DNA of 64,000 bases from Planctomycetota bacterium (GCA_016208685.1 JACQXM010000006.1:1-64000); one strand, 5' to 3'; shown: positions 16,217-31,461, numbered from the stretch's first letter. Notes: generated by a model from the letters alone, not told the origin. Numbers and translations: made by a program.

Positions 16217-18286
16217 CTACCCGACCAGCACTTTCATCTGGTCCGCCGGCACCGGGGCGTAATGCGACGGCGCCATGGTGGCGGTCGCCCGGCCCTGGGA
16301 CAGGCTGCGTAGTTTGGTGACGTACCCGAACATCTGGGCCAACGGCACGTCCGCGCGGATCACATGGTGGTTTCCCCGGATCATGGTGTCGCGGACCACC
16401 GCGTCCCTAGCGTTCAGATCTCCGATAATCACGCCCAGGTGCTCTTCAGACGCTACAACTTCAACTTCCATAATAGGTTGCAACAACACTGCCCCCGCCG
16501 CACGCATCGCCTGGTAGAACGCCACCCGCGCCGCGTTCTCGAACGCCACCTCGCTGCTTTCCGTGGACGGCTTTTCTACGCCAGCCACCGTTGCCTTCCA
16601 ATCGATGACCGAGTACCCGCCCAGAATCCCACTATGCGCGGCGTCCGTGATGCCCGTCCGGATCGCCTGCTGGAACTCCACCGGGAGTTCTTCCGGCGAA
16701 AGCGGGTTCACGATCTCGAAGTTGGGGCCTGATTGCACCCGCGCCCGCGGCTCCAGCCGTACCCGTACAACCGCAAAGTGCCCGCGGCCGCCGATCTGCC
16801 GGTCGAACCGCCCCTCCGCCTCTCCAACCTGCGTCACCGTCTCCCGATACGAAACCCGCGGCTTCCCCACCGCGACGTCGACATTCATTTCTGTCTTTAG
16901 ACGATGCACATTTACTTCAAGATGGAGCTCGCCCATCCCTGACAGCAACGTCTGCCCGGTGTCCGGATTGGTGGCGACGGCGAGGGTCGGATCCTGGCGC
17001 GTGAGCGCCTTGAGGCACTCCAGCAGCTTGTCGCGGTCGCGGGACGAGCGCGCCTCGATGGAAACGCTGATCACCGTTTCCGGAAACTTGATTGGCTCGA
17101 GCACCACGCCACGGCGCGCGTCGCACAACGTGTGTCCGGTCAGTGCGCTCTTGGGCCCGATCACCGCCACGATCTCGCCGGCGACGGCCGCATCGAGTTG
17201 ATCGCGGCGCTTGGCGAACATGCGATAGATACGGCTGATGTTCTCCTTCTCACCAGTGGCGGTGTTGAGGAGCCGCGAATTGCTCTTCAGCGTTCCGGAG
17301 TAGACACGCAGGTAGTACAGATCGACCGGGCGCTCGGCCACAACCTTGAACACCAGCGCCGCAACCGGTTCACCGGGATCGCACTTAAGCGTTCGTTTCA
17401 CTTCCGGCCGCGCCGCGTCTGCCGCCGCCAGCGGCGGCAGATCCAACGGGCAGGGGAGATAATCGCACGCCGCATCCAGCATCCGCTGCACGCCGATGTA
17501 GCGCAGCGCACTCCCACACAGCACGGGCGTTAGCGCGCGGCGGATCGTGGCCTGGCGAATGGCGGCGCGGAGCGTCGACGCGTCGATCTCCTGATCGTGA
17601 AGGTACTTCTCCATCACCCCTTCCGAGGTTTCGGAAAGCGCCTCGATCATCTGCCGTCGAGCCTGCTGCGCCGCATCCACCAGTTCCGGGGGAATGGTCA
17701 CTTCGTCGAAGGAAGCCCCGTGCTCCTCGGTGCGGTAGTAAACGGCAACCATGTCGATCAGATCGATGAGGCCCTGAAAATCGCCGGCACTGCCGATGGG
17801 AAGCTGCACCACCAGCGGATGGGCGTGGAGCCGATCGCGGATGGACTGCACGCTGTGTTCGAAGTCGGCGCCGATGCGGTCCATCTTGTTGATGAAGCAG
17901 AGCCGCGGCACGCCGTAGCGGTCCGCCTGGCGCCACACGGTTTCCGACTGTGCTTCCACGCCCTCGCGGGCGTCGAACACCGCCACCACGCCGTCCAGTA
18001 CGCGCAGCGAACGCTCCACTTCGGCCGTGAAATCCACGTGCCCGGGCGTGTCGATCAGGTTGATGGTGTGGCCGCGCCAGGGGCAGCTCACCGCCGCAGA
18101 GAAAATGGTGATCCCGCGCTTCTGCTCCTGCTCGTCAAAGTCGGTGGTGGTGGTCCCGTCGTCCACCTCGCCCATGCGGTGCGTGCGGCCGGTGTAATAA
18201 AGAATCCGCTCCGTGGTGGTGGTCTTGCCGGCGTCGATGTGCGCGGCGATGCCGACGTTGCGGACGGTTCGTAGATCGAGCGTCAT
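16217..18286 (-). CDS. fusA: Elongation factor G
   Basis: Translocase GTPase, 689 residues, near the usual 690-700. G motifs are AHIDAGKTTTTERIL (G1), QEQKRGITI (switch I), DTPGHVDFTAEVERSLRVLDG (G3), NKMDRIGADF (G4) and CGSALRYIGVQ (G5). Domains III-V follow, with MGELHLEV, GEAEGRFDRQIGGRGHFAVV and LRSLSQGRATATMAPSHYAPVP. The switch I lead-in reads DDGTTTTDFDEQEQKRG instead of the common ATMDWMEQEQERG, so a lineage-specific EF-G paralog type is possible. It follows rpsG by 124 bases, as in a str operon, but tuf is not downstream of it. Confidence 0.95.
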   Translation of the reverse strand: MTLDLRTVRNVGIAAHIDAGKTTTTERILYYTGRTHRMGEVDDGTTTTDFDEQEQKRGITIFSAAVSCPWRGHTINLIDTPGHVDFTAEVERSLRVLDGVVAVFDAREGVEAQSETVWRQADRYGVPRLCFINKMDRIGADFEHSVQSIRDRLHAHPLVVQLPIGSAGDFQGLIDLIDMVAVYYRTEEHGASFDEVTIPPELVDAAQQARRQMIEALSETSEGVMEKYLHDQEIDASTLRAAIRQATIRRALTPVLCGSALRYIGVQRMLDAACDYLPCPLDLPPLAAADAARPEVKRTLKCDPGEPVAALVFKVVAERPVDLYYLRVYSGTLKSNSRLLNTATGEKENISRIYRMFAKRRDQLDAAVAGEIVAVIGPKSALTGHTLCDARRGVVLEPIKFPETVISVSIEARSSRDRDKLLECLKALTRQDPTLAVATNPDTGQTLLSGMGELHLEVNVHRLKTEMNVDVAVGKPRVSYRETVTQVGEAEGRFDRQIGGRGHFAVVRVRLEPRARVQSGPNFEIVNPLSPEELPVEFQQAIRTGITDAAHSGILGGYSVIDWKATVAGVEKPSTESSEVAFENAARVAFYQAMRAAGAVLLQPIMEVEVVASEEHLGVIIGDLNARDAVVRDTMIRGNHHVIRADVPLAQMFGYVTKLRSLSQGRATATMAPSHYAPVPADQMKVLVG

Positions 18287-18410
18287 GGCTGGCGGGATTC
18301 TAAGCGATTCGCGGCTATGGTGCGCGTGCGGGTTCGCGGGGTGCCGGCGAAGCGCACCGGGCGCTGCAGCCCGTCACGCGCCGGCCGGACCGGGGCCGCG
18401 CGGGAGCCGA

Positions 18411-18887
18411 CTACCAGGCGAAGTGCGAAAAGGCCTTGTTCGCCTCGGCCATGCGGTGCACGTTTTCCTTGGTGGTCACCGCGGTGCCTTCACCCTTGTA
18501 GGCGTCGAGGATTTCCTGCGCCAGCCCCTCGGCGATGGGCTTGCCCTTCTTGGAGCGGGCTGCGTCGCGCAGCCAGCGCAGCGCCAGGGACTGCTGCCGG
18601 CGGCGGTTGACGGGCATAGGCACCTGGTAGTTGCTTCCTCCCACGCGCTTGGATCGCACCTCGACGTTGGGTTTGCAGTTGTTGACCGCCTGCTCGAAGG
18701 CCTCCACCGGAGATACGTCCTTGAGCCGCTTGGCCACGATGTCCAGGGCGCCGTACATGACGCGCATGGTGGTACTTTTCTTGCCGTCCCACATGAGCGT
18801 GTTAATGAACTTCGCAATCAGCACGCTGTTGTAGCGCGTGTCGGGGCGAAGCTGATCACCGGATTTCGTCCACTTCTTGTAGGCCAT
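18411..18887 (-). CDS. rpsG: 30S ribosomal protein S7
   Basis: 30S head assembly protein, 158 residues from the ATG at 18887 ([21 protein letters not shown]). It contains [47 protein letters not shown] and [15 protein letters not shown], all typical. Its ATG comes two bases after the bioY stop, so its translation may depend on readthrough of bioY. A long upstream open frame covers bioY in a different frame. Confidence 0.97.
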   Translation of the reverse strand: MAYKKWTKSGDQLRPDTRYNSVLIAKFINTLMWDGKKSTTMRVMYGALDIVAKRLKDVSPVEAFEQAVNNCKPNVEVRSKRVGGSNYQVPMPVNRRRQQSLALRWLRDAARSKKGKPIAEGLAQEILDAYKGEGTAVTTKENVHRMAEANKAFSHFAW

Positions 18888-18889
18888 AG

Positions 18890-19513
18890 CTACTGCTGTT
18901 TCCTCAACAATCGCACCAACACCCGCGGCTCTCGCCCGCGGCGCCACTGTCGCGCCGCCGCCGCCGCCAATGCTACCTCCACCGCCGCCTTGGGCAGGAA
19001 GGGGAACAACCCCGAATACACCGCGGCCGCCACGCCGCCCGGCAGCAGCGCCGCGCCCGCCGCCCGCCAAAGAACGCCACAGGCAAAAATCACCGCCGCA
19101 CCCAGGGACGCCGCCGCCAGGCAGCGCCACCAGCCGGCCGCGAACTCGCCCCGTGTGATGCTTACCAGCGGGGCCGCCACCACGAAGCCCACCAGGTACC
19201 CGCCGGTAGGCCCGAGCACGCTCGACGCACTCCCCGCGAACACCGGAAGCCCCGCCGCACCGCAGAGCAAATACAACCCCGCCGCGGCCAGCGCCGCGCC
19301 CGGCGGCAGCAGAAGACCGGTCAGCAGAACGGCGAGCAATTGCAACGTCGCCGGCACATCCGTGCCAGGCAGGGGAACGCGAACTTGCGCCGATGCCATG
19401 AGCGCGAGCAACGCCACAGCCACCCGCACCACGACCGCCGGCGATCGAACGCCGGATGCGCCCGCCTTCGCCGCCGCGGGGTGCGTTCCCACCATGGTGG
19501 CCGCCGTGGTCAT
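18890..19513 (-). CDS. bioY: BioY-family biotin transporter (ECF S component)
   Basis: A 207-residue polytopic membrane protein with about six hydrophobic segments. The segments [30 protein letters not shown] and [14 protein letters not shown]...[11 protein letters not shown] match the BioY pattern, the substrate-binding S component of energy-coupling-factor or solitary biotin uptake systems in the inner membrane. It is wedged between rpsL and rpsG: its ATG follows the rpsL stop by one base (TAG C ATG) and its stop precedes rpsG by two. No EcfA or EcfT genes lie near. A longer frame from 19588 overlaps rpsL and is less likely. Confidence 0.88.
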   Translation of the reverse strand: MTTAATMVGTHPAAAKAGASGVRSPAVVVRVAVALLALMASAQVRVPLPGTDVPATLQLLAVLLTGLLLPPGAALAAAGLYLLCGAAGLPVFAGSASSVLGPTGGYLVGFVVAAPLVSITRGEFAAGWWRCLAAASLGAAVIFACGVLWRAAGAALLPGGVAAAVYSGLFPFLPKAAVEVALAAAAARQWRRGREPRVLVRLLRKQQ

Positions 19514-19514
19514 G

Positions 19515-19904
19515 CTACTTGCGCCTCTTGACCCCGTACTTACTGCGGCTGCGGTTGCGCGGGCGGCCGTCTTTGTCGCCCTCGACACCCGACGAATCCA
19601 ACGCTCCGCGGATGATGTGGTAGCGCACGCCTGGCAAATCGCGCACGCGACCTCCGCGTACCAGCACGATGGAGTGCTCCTGGAGGTTGTGGTCCACGCC
19701 AGGGATGTACGCCGTCACCTCTTTGCCGTTCGTGAGTCGAACGCGGGCCACCTTTCGCAGCGCCGAGTTCGGCTTCTTGGGCGTTTGCGTCTTGACGATC
19801 AGACACACCGCTCGCCGTTGCGGGCACTGGTCCAGATCGCGAACCTTGGACTTGCGCTTCTGCGCCCGGCGCCCGTTACGCACCAACTGGTTTATCGTCG
19901 GCAT
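19515..19904 (-). CDS. rpsL: 30S ribosomal protein S12
   Basis: Decoding-centre protein, 129 residues. [20 protein letters not shown] and the loops [21 protein letters not shown] and [17 protein letters not shown] are conserved, including the lysine of PKKPNSA and the aspartate modified in other bacteria by RimO. No substitution typical of streptomycin resistance is apparent. First str gene, 63 bases after rpoC. Confidence 0.98.
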   Translation of the reverse strand: MPTINQLVRNGRRAQKRKSKVRDLDQCPQRRAVCLIVKTQTPKKPNSALRKVARVRLTNGKEVTAYIPGVDHNLQEHSIVLVRGGRVRDLPGVRYHIIRGALDSSGVEGDKDGRPRNRSRSKYGVKRRK

Positions 19905-19967
19905 TTGCCTACCTTATCCCACACCATGCGGTCGCCGGGGGACATCCCGGGGCCCCGCATGACAACA

Positions 19968-24368
<4,401 letters not shown>

Positions 24369-24423
24369 TGTTGGGAGCAATCCTCCATCGAACCACCGTA
24401 GGCGCCGGCCGTGGGCGCCGCGC

Positions 24424-24918
24424 TTACACTGCCGCCGTGGAAACGGCCGGCTTGGGCAACACCGGCGTATGCGCCGCCAGCTCCATAGGCACCACGCCCC
24501 GCAGTTTCTTGAACCCCAGCTCCTCGCAGAAATCCTCCTCCGTGCCGTAGGCCAAGGCGTCGATCTTCTCCACGCCGTAGCGACGCAGCGCCTCGATGAC
24601 CAGCACCGCCATCTGCCGCGCGATGCCCGCCTCGTCATGCTCGATGCGCCCGTCCTTACGCGTCACGCAGGCCGGCCCCTGGTAGGCCGGGTCGAGCTTG
24701 CATTCCGCCAGGCGGCCCCATAGTCCGTCGGTCAGGCCGCGGGCGATGCCGATGATCTCCCCCCGCCGCCGCGCCACCACGAAACAGAAAGTGTTGTCCA
24801 TCATCCGCCTGAGCTTCTCACGCTCCGCCGTGGTGGCGTGCTCCTGGCGGGCGTAGAACGCCAGCAGCTCATCGGGGTGTGGTTTGACCATGCTTTCAAA
24901 CTGGATGTCGTCGTACAT
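24424..24918 (-). CDS. GNAT-family N-acetyltransferase inserted between rpoB and rpoC
   Basis: A 164-residue protein with a GNAT outline. Strands [22 protein letters not shown] (about 44-65) lead to [11 protein letters not shown], then [18 protein letters not shown] (94-111), which fits the acetyl-CoA pyrophosphate loop (G98-x-A100) and its helix. [21 protein letters not shown] (127-147) matches the final GNAT strand pair. About 14 residues appear inserted between the beta-4 strand and the loop. It lies 12 bases after rpoB and 55 before rpoC in the same direction, so it is surely co-transcribed. The substrate is unknown; a protein of the transcription or translation apparatus is an inference from context only. 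Confidence 0.8.
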   Translation of the reverse strand: MYDDIQFESMVKPHPDELLAFYARQEHATTAEREKLRRMMDNTFCFVVARRRGEIIGIARGLTDGLWGRLAECKLDPAYQGPACVTRKDGRIEHDEAGIARQMAVLVIEALRRYGVEKIDALAYGTEEDFCEELGFKKLRGVVPMELAAHTPVLPKPAVSTAAV

Positions 24919-24930
24919 CGCTAGCTCCCG

Positions 24931-27900
24931 TCAGCCGACCCTGCGCTTCTCCAGATGGATGTTCAGGCACAACCCGCGAATCTCATTACAGAGCACGTCA
25001 AACGACACCGGCGTGCCCGCTTCCAACGTGTTCTTGCCCTTGACCATGGCCTCGTAAATCTTCGTCCGCCCTTCCACGTCGTCGCTCTTGACGGTGAGCA
25101 GCTCCTGAAGCACGTACGCCGAGCCGTAGGCCTCCAGCCCCCACACTTCCATTTCACCGAAGCGCTGCCCGCCGGTGCGCGCCTTGCCGCCCAGCGGCTG
25201 CTGCGTGATCAGGCTGTAGGGGCCCGTCGCCCGGGCGTGGATCTTGTCATCCACCAGGTGGTGCAGCTTGAGCATGTAGATGTACCCCACCGTGACCGGC
25301 TGGTCGAAGAACTCGCCCGTTCGCCCGTCGCGCAGGCGGACCTTCCCCCCCGACGGCAGCACCGCGAAGCGCAGGTCCTTCACCGCCGCGTCCGCCACCG
25401 CCCGAGGGTCGGCGGCATATTCCCGCGCCCTGCCGTTTGCTTCCGACTGTGCCGCGTGGATTTCCCCTTCCGTGGCTCCGTCGAACACCGGCGTGATCGC
25501 CTGAAACCCCAGGATGTGCGCCGCCCAGCCCAGGTGGGTTTCCAGAATCTGACCCACGTTCATACGCGAAGGGACGCCCAGCGGATTGAGCAGTATGTCC
25601 AGCGGCGTTCCGTCCTCGAGGAACGGCATGTCCTCCTCCGGGAGGATGCGGGCGATGACGCCCTTGTTGCCGTGCCGGCCTGCCATCTTGTCGCCCACAG
25701 AAATCTGCCGCTTGGTGGCCACGTACACCTTGACCATTTCCAGCACGCCGGAGGGCAATTCGTCGCCGCGCTTGAGCTGCGCCACCTTGCGCTCACGCTC
25801 CTCGGCGAGTTCCTGGACGCGCGGCCAGTAGCGGTCCGTGAGCTTCAGGCAGTCCTCGCGCTTGTTGGCCGGCTTGACCCACTTGAGATCCCGCGCCCGG
25901 ACGTGCTCCGCGAACACCTCGATCTGCTCGAGGATTACCTCGTCGAGGTTGCTGTGGCCCACCTTCTGGCGGGTGTTGGGGTCGATCATGGGGGAATCCA
26001 TGATCTTCTCGATCTCGCCGCAAAGCTGCTTGAAGAGGGCGATCACCTTGGCGTTCTGCGCCGCGGTGTAGGCCTCCACCTCGCGGTTGAGTTCCGCCTT
26101 CTGCTCGTCCGTCATGTGGATGCGGCGGCTGAAGCGCTTGGCGCCGATGACGATTCCCTGTTCGCCGGCCGGCAGCTCCAGGGAGTCGTTCTTCACGTCC
26201 TCGCCCGCCCGCCCGAAGATGGCGTGCAGGAGCTTCTCCTCCGGGCTCAGCTCCGTCTTGGACTTGGGGCTGACCTTGCCCACCAGGATGTCGCCCTGCT
26301 GCACCCGCGTGCCGATGCGCACCACGCCGTTCTCGTCCAGGTTCGCCAGGGCGCGGTCCGACACGTTGGGAATGTCGCGGGTGAACTCCTCGCGCCCCAG
26401 CTTGGTGTCGCGCACCTCCACGTCGTATTCATCGATGTGAATGCTGGTGAGGGCGTCGTTTTTCACCAGCCTCTCGCTGATGATGATGGCGTCCTCGAAG
26501 TTGTGGCCGTCGAAGGTCATGAAGCCGACCAGCAGGTTCTTGCCCAGCGCCAGTTCGCCGTCGGCGGTGGCGGGACCGTCGGCGATGATGTCACCCTTCT
26601 TGATCTTCTGCCCCAGGCGCACCAGCGGCCGCTGGTTCAGGCAGGTACGCTCGTTAAGCCCCTGGAACTTCCGCAGCACGTATTCGTCGGTGTCGTCAAT
26701 GACGATGCGCATGGCGTCTACGAAAGTCACCTTGCCCGTGGTGCGCGCCCGGACCACCATGCCGCTGTTGGCGGCGACCGGCTTTTCCATGCCCGTGGCC
26801 ACCAGTGGCGGCTCCACCTTCAGCAGCGGCACCGCCTGGCGCTGCATGTTGGAGCCCATCAGCGCCCGGTTGGCGTCGTCATGTTCCAGGAACGGGATCA
26901 GCGCCGCGGAAACGCCGATGGTCTGCTTGGGCGAAATGTCCACGTACGTCACCTGATCGCGCGGCACCTGACCCAGATCTCCGTGCGCGCGAACGATGAG
27001 CGAGCCTTCGCGCAGGCGGACGGTCGCCGGGTCCACAACCTCCGGAGGGCCGATGATCTCCCGCATTTCCTCGTCGGCGCGAAGGTACAGGTTCTCCCCG
27101 ATGCGCCCCTCCTTACCCACCTTGCGGTAGGGGGTGATGAGGAAGCCGTAGTCGTCGACCATGCTGTAGAGGCTCAGCGAGGCGATCAGTCCGATGTTCG
27201 TGCCTTCCGGCGTCTCGATGGGGCAGATGCGGCCGTAGTGGCTGATATGCACGTCGCGCACTTCGAAGCCGGCGCGTTTGCGGTTCAAGCCGCCGGGCCC
27301 CAGGGCGGAAAGCCGCCGCTCGTGCGTTAGCTGCGAGAGCGGGTTGGTCTGGTCCACCACCTGCGAAAGCTCGCCGCGCCCGAAGAACAGCTCGATGGCG
27401 GCGCTGATGGACTTGCTGTTGATCAGCTCCGCCACCCGCCCGATCTGCTCCGGGTCCTTCATGCTCATGCGCTCCTGGATGGTGCGCCGCAGCTTGAGGA
27501 ACCCCTTGCGCAGTTCGTCGGCGCACAGCTCGTCCAGGGTACGCAGCCGGCGGTTTCCCAGGTGGTCGATGTCGTCCACGGCGAACGCCGATTCCCCCGT
27601 GCGCAGCTTGAGCAGGTAGCGAAGGCACTGGATGATGTCCTCGACGGTGAGCGTCATCGACCCGCTGTCGCTCTCGATGTCGAACTTGCGGTTCAGGCGG
27701 AAGCGCCCCACCTTCCCCAGACGGTAGCGGTTCTCGTCGTAGAACTTTTCGTGAAAGAGCTTCTTGGCCTTCTCCAGTTGCGGCGGGTTGCCGGGGCGCA
27801 GGCGGGCGTAGATCTTCAGCAGCGCCTCCTCGTGGGAGCGTGCCGTGTCCTCGGCCAGAGTGTTCAGGATGAGGGTGTCGCTCACCTGCGCGATCACGTC

Positions 27901-28704
27901 CAGGCTTTTGAGCGACGAGTTCTGGATGCGCTCGAGGGCATCACCGATCTGGCAGCCGGCGCGCACCAGCACGTCGCCGGTCTCCTCGTCGAGGATGGTC
28001 CCCACCGTGTACATGTCCGCGCGCAACTGCGAGAGCTTCACCGACTTGGTCTTGTGGAACTCCTCGATGACCGACTCGTCGGTGGAGTAGCGCTGGTCCA
28101 TGGCCCGTAGGAAGGTGGTGGCGGGCAGCTTGCTGGACTGGTCGATGCGCACCACCAGCACGTCCTTCTTGGTGACCTCGATCTCGATCCAGCTTCCGCG
28201 CTCCGGAATCACGCGGCAGGAGTGCAGGGCCCGGTCGCCTTCCGCCTGGTCCTTGATGAAGTCCACGCCCGGCGAACGGTGCAATTGCGAGACGATGACG
28301 CGCTCGGCGCCGTTCACGATGAACTCCCCGCCGCCGATCATGATGGGGATGTCGCCGAGGTAGATCAGGTCTTCCTGAATCTCGTCGCTGTCTTTGCGGA
28401 TGAGCCGCATGCGGACGCGGAACGGCATACCGTAGGTGAGCCGCAGCTCGCGGCACTCGTCCGGCGTGTAGCGCGCCTTGCCCAGCTCGTAGTTGATGTA
28501 GTGGAGTGACAGATTCCCGTCATAACTGTCGATGGGGAACATCTCCCGCATCAGCGCCTCGAGCCCGATGGGCTCGCGCTCCGTGGGCGGCACGTCCTGT
28601 TGCAGGAAGCGGGCGTAGGACTTGGTCTGAATTCCCACCAGCTCCGGCACCGGCATGGCGTCGCCCAACTTGGCGAAGCTGCGCACCGTCAACGCACTAC
28701 TCAT
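24931..28704 (-). CDS. rpoB: DNA-directed RNA polymerase subunit beta
   Basis: Beta subunit, 1257 residues. The rifampicin pocket reads [18 protein letters not shown]...[10 protein letters not shown], keeping the Asp, His and Ser found in sensitive enzymes. Other marks are [10 protein letters not shown]-like [35 protein letters not shown] and the C-terminal [31 protein letters not shown] at 28704; a second ATG at codon 17 is less likely because the residues before it are conserved in character. 303 bases separate it from rplL. Confidence 0.98.
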   Translation of the reverse strand: MSSALTVRSFAKLGDAMPVPELVGIQTKSYARFLQQDVPPTEREPIGLEALMREMFPIDSYDGNLSLHYINYELGKARYTPDECRELRLTYGMPFRVRMRLIRKDSDEIQEDLIYLGDIPIMIGGGEFIVNGAERVIVSQLHRSPGVDFIKDQAEGDRALHSCRVIPERGSWIEIEVTKKDVLVVRIDQSSKLPATTFLRAMDQRYSTDESVIEEFHKTKSVKLSQLRADMYTVGTILDEETGDVLVRAGCQIGDALERIQNSSLKSLDVIAQVSDTLILNTLAEDTARSHEEALLKIYARLRPGNPPQLEKAKKLFHEKFYDENRYRLGKVGRFRLNRKFDIESDSGSMTLTVEDIIQCLRYLLKLRTGESAFAVDDIDHLGNRRLRTLDELCADELRKGFLKLRRTIQERMSMKDPEQIGRVAELINSKSISAAIELFFGRGELSQVVDQTNPLSQLTHERRLSALGPGGLNRKRAGFEVRDVHISHYGRICPIETPEGTNIGLIASLSLYSMVDDYGFLITPYRKVGKEGRIGENLYLRADEEMREIIGPPEVVDPATVRLREGSLIVRAHGDLGQVPRDQVTYVDISPKQTIGVSAALIPFLEHDDANRALMGSNMQRQAVPLLKVEPPLVATGMEKPVAANSGMVVRARTTGKVTFVDAMRIVIDDTDEYVLRKFQGLNERTCLNQRPLVRLGQKIKKGDIIADGPATADGELALGKNLLVGFMTFDGHNFEDAIIISERLVKNDALTSIHIDEYDVEVRDTKLGREEFTRDIPNVSDRALANLDENGVVRIGTRVQQGDILVGKVSPKSKTELSPEEKLLHAIFGRAGEDVKNDSLELPAGEQGIVIGAKRFSRRIHMTDEQKAELNREVEAYTAAQNAKVIALFKQLCGEIEKIMDSPMIDPNTRQKVGHSNLDEVILEQIEVFAEHVRARDLKWVKPANKREDCLKLTDRYWPRVQELAEERERKVAQLKRGDELPSGVLEMVKVYVATKRQISVGDKMAGRHGNKGVIARILPEEDMPFLEDGTPLDILLNPLGVPSRMNVGQILETHLGWAAHILGFQAITPVFDGATEGEIHAAQSEANGRAREYAADPRAVADAAVKDLRFAVLPSGGKVRLRDGRTGEFFDQPVTVGYIYMLKLHHLVDDKIHARATGPYSLITQQPLGGKARTGGQRFGEMEVWGLEAYGSAYVLQELLTVKSDDVEGRTKIYEAMVKGKNTLEAGTPVSFDVLCNEIRGLCLNIHLEKRRVG

Positions 28705-29007
28705 GGCTTTCGATCCTCAATACCCGGGTCCTACGGGGCTCGGCCGGCGCGCGCCACCGCCCACCGGCAGCGCGACCGCCGCGCGGCGCGCCTCGCATCC
28801 ACTCGGCACAGGGGACCAGACCTCGGCCGGCAGTGCATCCGGTAGACCGGCGGTCCCATCTCGTCCGGTCGATCCCGCACCGCGGCGGATATGAACTATT
28901 CGCAGGCCTGCGCAACGCCGGCCTTTCAACTCCATCGCCGGCGGACACTGCCACGCACCCCGGCACGACCTTCCTGCCGCGCCCCGGCCGTCCGCCGCGA
29001 GCCGCGG
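28705..29007. other. rplL-rpoB spacer, no gene
   Basis: 303 bases with no convincing gene on either strand. A perfect 12-base palindrome, CGCAGGCCTGCG, lies at 28901-28912. In other bacteria this spacer hosts an attenuator and an RNase III site; no clear hairpin with a U-run is visible here. Confidence 0.4.
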
Positions 29008-29415
29008 TTACTGGATGGTAACCGCGCCACCGGCCTCCTCGATCTCCTTCTTGATCTTGTCGGCCTCTTCCTTGCTCACGTCGTTCTTGAGCGGCTTGGG
29101 GACCGCCTCCACCAGGTCCTTGGCTTCCTTCAGGCCCAGGCCCGTGATCTGGCGGACGACCTTGATGACCTGGATCTTCTTGTCGCCGAAGCCGGCCAGG
29201 ATAACGTCGAACGAAGTCTTCTCCTCGGCCTTCGCCGCCGCGCCGCCCGCCGCGGGCCCGGCTGCCATCACCACGCCGCCCCCCGCCGGCTCGATGCCGT
29301 GCACCGTCTTGAGGCAATCCACCAACGACTGCGCGTCCTTGACCGACAAACTCACCAGCTTGTCCGCCAGCGTGGTGATCTCCGAACTGAATGTCGCTGT
29401 TGCGGCTTCCGCCAT
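29008..29415 (-). CDS. rplL: 50S ribosomal protein L7/L12
   Basis: Stalk protein that recruits translation GTPases, 135 residues. The N-terminal dimerisation part ([24 protein letters not shown]) is followed by an Ala and Gly-rich hinge. The C-terminal domain shows [46 protein letters not shown]. Normal length. It lies 170 bases after rplJ and upstream of rpoB. Confidence 0.98.
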   Translation of the reverse strand: MAEAATATFSSEITTLADKLVSLSVKDAQSLVDCLKTVHGIEPAGGGVVMAAGPAAGGAAAKAEEKTSFDVILAGFGDKKIQVIKVVRQITGLGLKEAKDLVEAVPKPLKNDVSKEEADKIKKEIEEAGGAVTIQ

Positions 29416-29585
29416 CCCGTCCTACTCCTTTGCGATTAGAACCCAACGCCACACCGATAGGCGGCCCGCGCCAATGCGGGCCATTTCATCCCGAGGCTTC
29501 GGGACCAGTCGGCATGCAGCGTGTACGAATCTCGTAACCTACGCTCCGGGCACCGGCCGCTCGCCTTGCGGCGCTGCGGCGGAAC

Positions 29586-30113
29586 CTACGCCGCCGCGGA
29601 GGCTTCCCCGCGCTCCACCAGCGCTTTGAGGCAACCCGCGATCTTCGCCTGCGGTGAACACAGCGCCCCGGCGATTCGGCGCCCGGGCGACGCGATCAGC
29701 ATCGCCGATTCGCCGAGCAACTCGCGCTTGCCGCGCAGCCTGGCAAGCTGCTCCACGGAGAGCAGCGTCGGATCGCCGTCAAAAACGGCGTATTTAAGCT
29801 TCAGCGCCGTGAACTCACGGCTGGCCTCCACCAGCATCTTCGCAACGTCGATCAGCGACTGCGAACTGGTGATCAGGGCGCACGGCCCTTCCAGGGCGTT
29901 GCCCAGCGGAGCGAGCGGCGTGTCCTTTAAGGCGTGCCGCGCCAAACTGTTTTTGACCACGTGCAGGCTGGCAGAACGCTCCCGCAGCGATCGCCGCAGG
30001 CGTTCCTGCGTATGCACGTTCATCCCCGTCATGTCCACCACGCAAGCGCTTTCGATCCCGGTGTAGCGGGACTTCAGCTCCCTGGTGATCATCGCCTTGA
30101 CCGGCTTACTCAT
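29586..30113 (-). CDS. rplJ: 50S ribosomal protein L10
   Basis: Stalk base protein that carries the L7/L12 dimers, 175 residues. It contains VVDMTGMNVHTQERLRRSLRE and HVVKNSLARHAL, typical of L10, and a C-terminal helix with LKALVERGEA that binds L7/L12. In E. coli L10 (with L12) represses its own operon. It lies 94 bases after rplA. Confidence 0.96.
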   Translation of the reverse strand: MSKPVKAMITRELKSRYTGIESACVVDMTGMNVHTQERLRRSLRERSASLHVVKNSLARHALKDTPLAPLGNALEGPCALITSSQSLIDVAKMLVEASREFTALKLKYAVFDGDPTLLSVEQLARLRGKRELLGESAMLIASPGRRIAGALCSPQAKIAGCLKALVERGEASAAA

Positions 30114-30207
30114 GGCTCACCCCGCATCTTCGTACCTGCGTTTTTGCGCTTTCGATCCATTCGCCTCGCCCGGCCGGCGCCCGCGGACCCGTCAGAGCAT
30201 GGCAACG

Positions 30208-30936
30208 CTACGCGGCGACCTCGATGCTCACCGCCGGCGTCCGTGTGCCGGACAGGCACACCCGTTTGATGTAGTGCCCTTTGGCCGCCGCAGGCCTGAC
30301 CCGCAGCAGATGCTTGAGCACCGCGTCGATGTTCTCCTTCAGATCCGCCGCCGAGAAACTCGACTTGCCCACGGGCAAATGCACGTTCCCGCCGTCGTCG
30401 TTCCGGAACTCCAGCCGCCCGGCGCCGAATTCCTTCACCGCCGTCGCCACGTCGGGGGTCACGGTCCCCGCCTTAGGCGTGGGCATCTTCCCCTGTGGGC
30501 CGAGCACCCGGCCCAGTTTGCCGACCTTGCCCATCATCGACGGGTGCGCGATGGCGACGTCAAAGTCCAGCCACCCGCCTTCGACCTTGGCGATCAGTTC
30601 CTCGCCGCCCGCCTCTAGGGCGCCGGCGGCCTTGGCGGCCTCCGCAATTGCCCCGTCGCAGAACGCGATCACGCTCCGCGACTTGCCTAGCCCCTTGGGC
30701 AGCGACAGCGCGCCGCGGATCATCTGGTCCGCGTGCTTGGGGTCGATCCCCAGGTGCACCACCAGCTCAACCGTCTGATCGCTCGATTTCCGCTTGCGGC
30801 CGTTCTTGTAGGTGCGATCGGCGCGCTCCGCGGCCATCTTCTTGACCTTGGCAACCGCCTCATCGAGGCTCACCGGCTTGGCGGGGTCACCCGCGATTTC
30901 CAGTTGCTTTCGGTAGAGAACACTTCGCTTGGCCAT
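30208..30936 (-). CDS. rplA: 50S ribosomal protein L1
   Basis: L1-stalk protein that helps release deacylated tRNA from the E site, 242 residues from the ATG at 30936 (MAKRSVLYRKQLE). Signature blocks are KSSDQTVELVVHLGIDPKHADQMIRGALSLP, MMGKVGKLGRVLGPQGKMPTPKAGTV and NVHLPVGKSSF. AGGAG stands upstream of this start; an in-frame start at 30969 gives an untypical N-terminus. It is preceded by rplK, 42 bases away. Confidence 0.97.
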   Translation of the reverse strand: MAKRSVLYRKQLEIAGDPAKPVSLDEAVAKVKKMAAERADRTYKNGRKRKSSDQTVELVVHLGIDPKHADQMIRGALSLPKGLGKSRSVIAFCDGAIAEAAKAAGALEAGGEELIAKVEGGWLDFDVAIAHPSMMGKVGKLGRVLGPQGKMPTPKAGTVTPDVATAVKEFGAGRLEFRNDDGGNVHLPVGKSSFSAADLKENIDAVLKHLLRVRPAAAKGHYIKRVCLSGTRTPAVSIEVAA

Positions 30937-30978
30937 ACGACGCTCATTCTCCTGCCGGCTCGCGACCATCAGGCCGCG

Positions 30979-31407
30979 TCAGTCGACGATGTCGATTCCC
31001 ATCGAACGTGCCGTTCCCGCCACCACGCGCTCGGCGGCCTCAATCGAATTGGAGTTCAGGTCCGGGAGCTTGCGCTGCGCGATGGCCCGCACCTGAGCCC
31101 TGGTCACGGTTCCCACTTTCTCCTTGTTGGGCACGCCGCTGCCCTTCTCCAGCTTGGCGGCGTCCTTGAGCAGCACGGCGGCCGGCGGGCTCTTGACCAC
31201 GAAGGTGAACGACCGGTCCGAGTAGACGTTGATGACCACCGAGGTCGTCATACCGTTCAGCGCCGTCGTGGCGGCGTTGAATTGCTGCACAAACTGCCCG
31301 ATGTTCACGCCGTGCTGCCCCAGCGCCGGACCGATGGGCGGAGCGGGAGTCGCCTGCCCCCCGGGCGCTTGCAGCTTGATGACGGCAGTCAGTTCCTTCT
31401 TGGCCAC
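30979..31407 (-). CDS. rplK: 50S ribosomal protein L11
   Basis: GTPase-centre protein that binds the 23S thiostrepton loop, 142 residues. It shows [36 protein letters not shown], the proline-rich N-terminal domain, and [27 protein letters not shown]-like C-terminal signature. Normal length. It lies 54 bases after nusG. Confidence 0.98.
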   Translation of the reverse strand: MAKKELTAVIKLQAPGGQATPAPPIGPALGQHGVNIGQFVQQFNAATTALNGMTTSVVINVYSDRSFTFVVKSPPAAVLLKDAAKLEKGSGVPNKEKVGTVTRAQVRAIAQRKLPDLNSNSIEAAERVVAGTARSMGIDIVD

Positions 31408-31461
31408 GGAACAAAACCCTTCCTCAGCGTGCCACGGCGGCCGCCCCGGCGGCGCCCGCCC

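Noticed and set aside
28720-29452. 251-codon minus frame spanning rplL and the rplL-rpoB spacer
   Set aside because: Frame-shifted shadow of rplL continuing into the spacer; Gly and Arg-rich without domains.
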